The translations under genes and the position numbers were made by a program. Source: Ailurus styani (taxonomy: Eukaryota > Chordata > Mammalia > Carnivora > Ailuridae). Taken from it: 64,000 nt of DNA. Shown one piece after another: positions 58,263 to 64,000 of the stretch (its first letter is position 1; the number at the start of each line of letters is the position of its first letter). Location of the stretch: positions 218,624-282,623 of the forward strand of contig LNAC01001213.1 in assembly GCA_002007465.1 (NCBI GenBank), given 5' to 3'. The notes under the pieces are model-generated. The model searched no databases. It was not told the DNA's origin and saw only the letters and a program-made list of their open reading frames with translations.

Positions 58263-58639
58263 TAAATACCAAGGATCCATTTGAGCAACAATCTTTCCAC
58301 TCCTTTTTTTATTCTCAAGAATGGCTTTATTCACATTTATAAGATGACAAAAACTCTATAACTCTAACTTTTTCACTTTGACTTTCAAGATATTTTAAAG
58401 TAAATATTTGTCTACCTATGTACTTTATGCACTATTTCTACCAAATTGGTAACAGATACCACTATCTAGATTGTTTTCTTCTTCACATTTCATCCCTACC
58501 CTTTTTCCTTGGAAATCTCTGAAGGAATGGAGCCCATTGCTAACATCGCAGAACCCCCAATACTTGTTATCTCAAATACCTTTGATCTACAGCAACAATA
58601 CCCACTACCCTTTACCCAGACATCTTTTCCTCTATCAGC

Positions 58640-58697
<58 letters not shown>

Positions 58698-59241
58698 GTT
58701 ATAGCAGATGTCTTAGGGAAATATGGGACATCAAGGAGAAACACAGGTGAAATTTGGATACCTGATATTCCCAGAAATGCATTCCTAGATGATTATAGGT
58801 TGAGAACTTTGCACACACCAAGACTGCTGGAATGTCAGCACATTTCATGCTTTCCAAACTTCTCTCAAAATTGTTGGAAGGGTCAAACCTCTTATTCAGG
58901 AACAAATATTCACCATAAGGAAAAAATTCATTGATGGTTATACCTCATTCCTTAAAGTCTATTCAACTCTTTCTTATGGTTAAGCAGGAAAATAATATTA
59001 CTTTGTATATCTTTCAAGAAGTGACTTGCCCAAAATCAACACAATAGAGCTGGAACCCCCGACTTACACTTCACACATCTAAGTTTTCTTCTCTAGTTCC
59101 TATGGCCTCCTGAGACTGTCAGAAAAACCAGTGGCCAAGAATGGCTCACACTCCCTCATGCATGACTTTTTTACATGCAGCAGGCTCCTATAGCCCCATT
59201 AATCATGCAAGACACTTTAGAATTTTCCCTTCTGAGACTAT
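58263..59241. other. Unique-looking sequence around a (CA)n tract
   Basis: No gene supported. A segment near 59020-59095 ('GTGACTTGCCCAAAATCAACACAATAGAGCTGGAACCCC') may be another MIR trace. Open frames crossing the CA tract are artefacts of His/Thr coding. Confidence 0.4.
58642..58695 (+). repeat. (CA)n microsatellite
   Basis: About 27 uninterrupted CA units, followed by CTGTTATAGCA. The same junction occurs at 61980-61993. Confidence 0.95.
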
Positions 59242-59258
59242 GAGCTTTTGAACTTCTT

Positions 59259-59809
59259 CTTTTTTATCTTATTTTTTCAGTGATCCAAGATTCATTGTTT
59301 ATGCACCACACCCAGTACTCCATGCAATACATGCCCTCCTTAATACCCACCACCAGGCTCACCAAACCCCCTTCACCCTCCCCTCTATAACCCTCTGTTT
59401 GTTTCTCAGAGTCCACAGTCTCTCATGGTTCACTTCCCCTTCTGATTTACCCCAATTCGCTTTTCCTTTCCTTCTCCTAGAACCCTCCATTTTATTCCTT
59501 ATGTTCCACAAGTAAGTGAAACCGTATGATAACTGACTTTCTCTGCTTGACTTATTTCACTCAGCATAATCTCCTCCAGTCCTGTCCATGTTGATACAAA
59601 AGTTGGGTATTCATCCTTTCTGATGGCTGAGTAATATTCCATTGTATATATGGACCACATCTTCTTTATCCATTCATCTGTTGAAGGGCATCTCAGCTCT
59701 TTCCACAGAATTCTCATGAAAGAAATTGAAGACAATACAAAAAGATGGAAACGCATTCCATGCTCATGTATTGGAATAATAAACATTGTTAAAATATCTA
59801 TATTGCCCA
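59259..59809. mobile_element. 5'-inverted (twin-primed) L1, 551 bp
   Basis: Positions 59259-59708 are an antisense L1 3' end reaching back into ORF2, where the minus strand codes '[20 protein letters not shown]'. From about 59709 the strand flips to sense ORF2 ('CATGAAAGAAATTGAAGACA', 'GTTAAAATATCTATATTGCC'). TSDs GAGCTTTTGAACTTCTT (59242-59258) and GAGCTTTTGAGCTTCTT (59810-59826) differ at one base. Confidence 0.94.
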
Positions 59810-59826
59810 GAGCTTTTGAGCTTCTT

Positions 59827-60610
59827 GAAGAGGGAACTGTAGATAGATTGATTTGTTTATCTACAGGGCCTAGGATGTGGCCAATAAGTATATTACAAAT
59901 ACTCAAATAAACGTATATGGAACCAAACTGAAAGAGTAAGCATAATAGATTAGAACAGAAAAACAGGCCAGGACCAGAGTGTGGAGGACTTTGAATGACA
60001 CTCTTGGAATCTAATAGTTTCCAATATAGTCTGTGACTGTCTATCTTTGCGTGTTATGTAATGTGTGTTATGTAAAACAGAACACTTTCAACATTGGAGT
60101 ATAACTCCATGACAAGTAGGAATTTTGAAAACTATTCCCCTCTTTACTTCAGTGCCTGTGTAAGAAGTATTCATGCTTCTTTTAATGTATGAGGAACTCA
60201 TAATTCCTAAGCACTCACTCCAATATGTCACAAGCAATTTGATTGAAGTATTGCATATACTGTGGGCATGAGACCAAGTGTGAGAAATTCTACACCCTAA
60301 GAAAAACCATTGAGGCAGCTTAAGGTAATGGAAACTGGTGCTTTGGACTAAACCTGTCTCTTTCCATTTCTGTTTTTGGTCCCTGAATAATGCCTTTGAA
60401 GTAAAAAACAAAGAGCATGTAGCTTTAATACTTTGGAGTTAAGGAGAGAAGAAAGATAAAATAGAGAGGATATGGAGCTATGTTCTAGTCTTTAATAAAG
60501 GTCCCAACAAGATCGTAAAAGTAACGTACAAAGAACACTTTCAAATTAGGGGGATCCCACAGGCCAGTATGTTCCATTTTCACAACCCAAGCTTAGGATA
60601 TCTGCTTTGT
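59827..60610. other. Unique-looking sequence
   Basis: No gene supported. A 107-codon minus-strand frame (60411-60088) has no recognisable domain. Confidence 0.4.
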
Positions 60611-60867
60611 AGAGAAAGACAAGAAAGGACCAGAGAAAATCTTCAGAAAGAAGTACAAAACACATAATAAAATGGCAATAAATACACAGATATCAATAAC
60701 TACTTTGAAAGTAAATAAACAAAATGCTTCAATTGAAAGACATAATGTGACAAAAGAGATTTAAAAAAACAATACCCATGTATATGCTGCCTACCTGAGA
60801 CCCATTATAGATCTAAAGATACCTGAAGATTGAAAATGAGAAGATGGAGAAACATCTATCATGCAAA

Positions 60868-61450
60868 TGGATATAAATATTTATAGCAGCTCTATTCACA
60901 ATAGTCAAAACATGGAAAGAGCCCAAGTGTCTGACAACTGATAAATGGATAAAGATGTGGTGTGTATGTGCCTGTGTATACACACACAAACACACACAGA
61001 CACATATGTATGCCATATACATACAATCAAATTTACTCAGCCAACAAAAAGAATGAAATCTTCCCATTTGCAAGGACACTGATGAAACTAGAGTGTATCA
61101 TGCTAAGCAAAATAAGTCAGTCAGAGGAAAACAAATACCACATGATTTTACTCATATGTGGAATTTAAGGAACAGAACAGATGAACGTAGGTGAAGGGAA
61201 GGAGAAATAAATTAAGATAAAGACAGGGAAGGAAGCAAACCATAAGTGACTCTTAAATATAGGGAACAAAATGAGGTTGCTGGAGGGGAGGTGGGTGGGG
61301 AAATGGAGTAATTGGATGATGGGCATTAGGAGGGCACTTGATGTAATGAGAACTGGGTGTTAAATGCAACTGATGAATCAATAAATTTACCCCTGAAACT
61401 AATACTACACTATATGTGAACTAACCTGAATTTAAATAAAATCTTGAATG
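60868..61450 (+). mobile_element. 5'-truncated older L1 3' end inserted in ORF2
   Basis: It starts at 'TTTATAGCAGCTCTATTCAC' of ORF2 and passes through an expanded CA-rich tract (60960-61010) and 'KNEIFPFARTLMKLECIMLSKISQSEENKYHMILLICGI'. An old 3' UTR ('CCTGAAACTAATACTACACTATATG') follows with an A-rich tail. No clean TSD is visible. Confidence 0.78.
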
Positions 61451-61573
61451 AAAAAAAGCCAGAGTATCAGTACTTACACTGAACAAAATGACTTAAAAAC
61501 AAAGAATGTAACAAGACAGAAAGAAGGACACTATATAATAATAAAGGGGACACTCCAAGAAGAAGATATAACA

Positions 61574-61929
61574 CAAAAGAAACGAAATCTTGCCATTTGC
61601 AATGACGTGGATGGAACTGGAGGGTATTATGCTGAGCGAAATAAGTCAATCAGAGGAAGACAATTATCATATGATTTCTCTGATATGAGGAACTTGAGAG
61701 TCAGGGTGGGGGGTTGTGGGGGGTAGGGAGGGAAAAATAATGAAACAAGATGGGATGGGGAAGGAGACAAACCATAAGAGACTCCTAATCTCACAAAACA
61801 AACTGAGGGTTACTGGGAGGTGGAAGGGTAGGGATAGGGTGGGTGGGTTATGGACATTGGGGAGGGTTTGTGCTTTGGTAAATGCTGTGAAAGATGTAAG
61901 CCTGATGATTCACAGACCTGTACCCCTGG

Positions 61930-61982
<53 letters not shown>

Positions 61983-61998
61983 CCTGTTATAGCAAAAA
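61574..61998 (+). mobile_element. Young 5'-truncated L1 with (CA)n tail
   Basis: ORF2 end ('KRNLAICNDVDGTGGYYAE' is an off-frame reading of it), the young G-rich 3' UTR, and 'GATTCACAGACCTGTACCCCTGGG'. Where other copies have poly(A), it has a (CA)n run, then CTGTTATAGC and seven A's. A perfect 14-bp TSD, AAGAAGATATAACA, is at 61560-61573 and 61999-62012, so the CA tract and CTGTTATAGC lie inside the inserted unit. Confidence 0.93.
61932..61983 (+). repeat. (CA)n tract in L1 tail
   Basis: About 25 CA units with one CACG interruption near 61975, between the L1 3' UTR and CTGTTATAGCAAAAAAA. Confidence 0.94.
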
Positions 61999-63284
61999 AA
62001 GAAGATATAACAATTGTAAGTGTGTGTGCACTCAACATAGGAGCACCCAAATACATAAACAGTTAATAACAAACATAAAAGAATTAATCAATAATAATAC
62101 AGTAAAAGTAGGGGATTTTAACACCTCAAATCAATGATCATTTAAACAGAACATCAACAAGGAAACAATGGCTTTGAATGACACAATGGAAGAGGTGGAT
62201 TTAAGAGATGTATTCAGAACAATTTCATCCTAAAACAGCAGAACACACATTCTTTTCAAGGGCACATGGAACATTCTCCAGAACAGAGCACATATTAGCC
62301 CACAAAACAAACCTCAAAAATTCAAGACCAAATAATTCTGTGCATATTTTCTGACCACATTACTATGAAACTAGAAGTCATCTACAAGAAAAAAATCTGA
62401 AAAGATGACAAATACATGGAGGTTAAATGCCATACCACTAAACAATGAATAGGTCAACAAATAATCAAAGAAGAAATTTAAAAGTACATGGAAAGAAATC
62501 AAAATGAAAGCACAACAGCCCAAAACCTCTAGGATGCAGCAAAAGTGGATTTAGAGGGAAGTTTATAATGATACAGGGTTTCAAGAAGCAAGAAAAATCC
62601 CAAATAAATAACCTAATGTTATACCTTAAGGAGCTAGGAAGAAAATCCAGCAGAAAGAACTAAATAATAAAGATTAGAGCAGAAATAAATGACATAGAAA
62701 CTTTAAAAAATTCTAAAACAAGTCAATGAAACCAGGAGTTTTTTTAATCAATGAAAGTGACAAAATTCTAGTTAGATTTACCAAGAAAAAAGAGAAAGGA
62801 CTAAAATAAAATCACAAATGAGAGAGGAGAAATAACAATCAACATCACAGAAATACAAATTATCATAAGACAACATTATGAAAAACTACATGGTAACAAA
62901 CGGGGTAACTTAGAAGAAATGGATAAATTCCTAGAAACATAAAAAATACCAAAAGTGAAACAAGAAGATATAGAAAACTTGAAAAGACTGGTAATAAGCA
63001 ATGAAATTGAGCCAGTAATAAAAAAGAAAGAAAGAAAGAAAACCTCCCAACAAACAGAAGTCCAGGACCAGATAGCTTCACAGGTGAATTCTACCAAACA
63101 TTTAAAGAAAAGTTAATACTTATTCTTCTCGAACTGCTCCAAAAAAATAGGAAAGGGAAGACAACATCCAAATTCATTCTATGAGGCCAGCATTACCCCG
63201 ATACCAAAACCAGATAAAGACAACACTGAAAAAGAGACCATAGTTCAATATCCCTGATGAACATAGATGCAAAAATTCTCAATA

Positions 63285-63477
63285 GGGGCACCTGAGTGGC
63301 TCAGTCCTTAAACATCTGCCTTTTGTTCAGGTCATGATCCCAGGGTACTAGGATTCAGCCCCGCATCAGGCTCCCTGCTCTTTGGGAAAGCCTGCTTCTC
63401 CCTCTCCCACTCCCCCTGCTGGTGTTCCCTCTCTTGATGTGTCTCTCTCTGTTAACTAAATAAATAAAATCTTTTAA
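63285..63477 (+). mobile_element. Can-SINE, plus strand, older variant, nested
   Basis: The body is of the 'CTGCTTCTCCCTCTCCCACTCCCCCTGC' type, written in short form, an older subfamily. A perfect 14-bp TSD, AAAAATTCTCAATA, lies at 63271-63284 and 63478-63491. Confidence 0.95.
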
Positions 63478-64000
63478 AAAAATTCTCAATAAATTATTAG
63501 TCAGCTGAATTCAACAATACATTTAAAAAGCCATTCACCACAATCAAGCAGGATTTATTCCTGGGTTGCAAAGGTGGTTCAATATTTGCAAATCAATCAA
63601 TGTGATATGTCACATCAATAAGAGAAGGGATAAGAACAATATGATCATTTCAATAGATGGAGAAAAAAACATTGCAAAGTTCAATATCCATTCATGACAA
63701 AAACCATCAACAAAATAGGCTTAGGGGGAATATACCTCAACATAATAAACCATAAACCATCTATGAAAAATCCACAGCTAATATTATTCTTAATGGGGGA
63801 AAAGTGACAGCTTTACCCCTAAGGTCAAGAGCAAGACAAGAATGTCCACTCACAACTTTTACTCATCATAGGACTGGAAGCCCTTGTCACAAAAATCAGA
63901 CAACAAAAGAAAGAAAAGGAATCCAAATAAGTAAGAAAGAAGTAAAACTCTATATGCAGATGACATGATACTACTTATAGAAAACCCAAAAGACTCCACC

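Larger units (their letters stand above)
60611..64000 (+). mobile_element. Old L1 ORF2, endonuclease to reverse transcriptase, runs off window
   Basis: Same older subfamily as 3240-5340. The endonuclease start lies near 60670-60865, and resumes at 61451-61573 and 62013 onward after two L1 insertions. The linker and reverse transcriptase parts follow: 'QPKTSRMQQKWI' equivalent at about 62520, the '[15 protein letters not shown]' trace at about 63060, and motif B near 63800. It ends at the window edge just past motif C. A SINE is nested at 63285-63477. It has many stops and is non-functional. Confidence 0.8.

Noticed and set aside
58509..58934. 141-codon open frame
   Set aside because: It depends on a (CA)n tract read as Thr-His repeats. 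The flanks show no protein features.
817..63477. Repeated spaced units as a CRISPR array, or tRNA genes
   Set aside because: The spaced repeats are dispersed Can-SINEs with TSDs. Their tRNA-like heads are SINE promoters, not tRNA genes.

Overview
The window is a carnivoran, probably mustelid-like, intergenic or intronic stretch. It is built almost entirely of retrotransposons, and I see no functional protein-coding gene, RNA gene, exon, CRISPR array or operon. The taxonomic call rests on about 20 copies of a tRNA-Lys-derived Can-SINE. These have a tRNA-like head (box A near TGGCTCAGTGGG, box B near GGTCCTGGGATCGAG), a pyrimidine-rich middle that often carries 'CTGCCTACTTGTGATCTC', and an (AAATA)n-AATCTTT-poly(A) tail. 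The L1 3' UTRs, with their G-rich tract and A/T-rich tails, also look carnivoran. One assembly gap (2155-2568) and one single N (15547) are present.

Layout, left half. Positions 1-3240 hold unique-looking sequence, old L1 scraps and SINEs. From about 3240 to 15250 an old plus-strand L1 is interrupted by a 5'-inverted L1 (5341-5869), an L1 3' end (6250-6940) that itself holds a SINE, a second SINE (8193-8387), and an essentially full-length L1 (8552-15010) with a 5' UTR, broken ORF1, broken ORF2, a 3' UTR and target-site duplications (TSDs). A truncated minus-strand L1 (15401-16202) follows. Then come two near-full-length minus-strand L1s (16676-24155 and 25358-31857) embedded in a still older minus-strand L1.

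Layout, right half. Positions 32.7-37 kb mix unique sequence with old L1. Positions 37.1-48.8 kb are a dense pile of plus-strand L1s with nested SINEs, including an element whose 5' UTR is joined directly to the middle of ORF2 (41087-46040). Positions 48.8-60.6 kb are the least repeat-dense part, with short insertions, MIR relics and microsatellites. From 60.6 kb to the end, another old plus-strand L1 ORF2 carries inserted L1 3' ends and a SINE, and it runs off the window.

How the parts relate: nothing here forms a pathway. The biology is retrotransposition. L1 ORF2 protein (endonuclease plus reverse transcriptase) mobilised both the L1s and the SINEs, and most insertions still show matching 12-18 bp TSDs. 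Every L1 reading frame I could follow is broken by stops, frameshifts or deletions. The most notable items are insertion-mechanism fossils: four 5'-inverted (twin-primed) L1s, a 12-bp target site used twice, a 63-bp L1 insertion, an L1 with a (CA)n tail that matches a locus 3 kb away, and a 112-bp internal substitution. I found no evidence of an undescribed functional system. Family-level statements come from recognition of known L1, SINE and MIR features, not from a database search.
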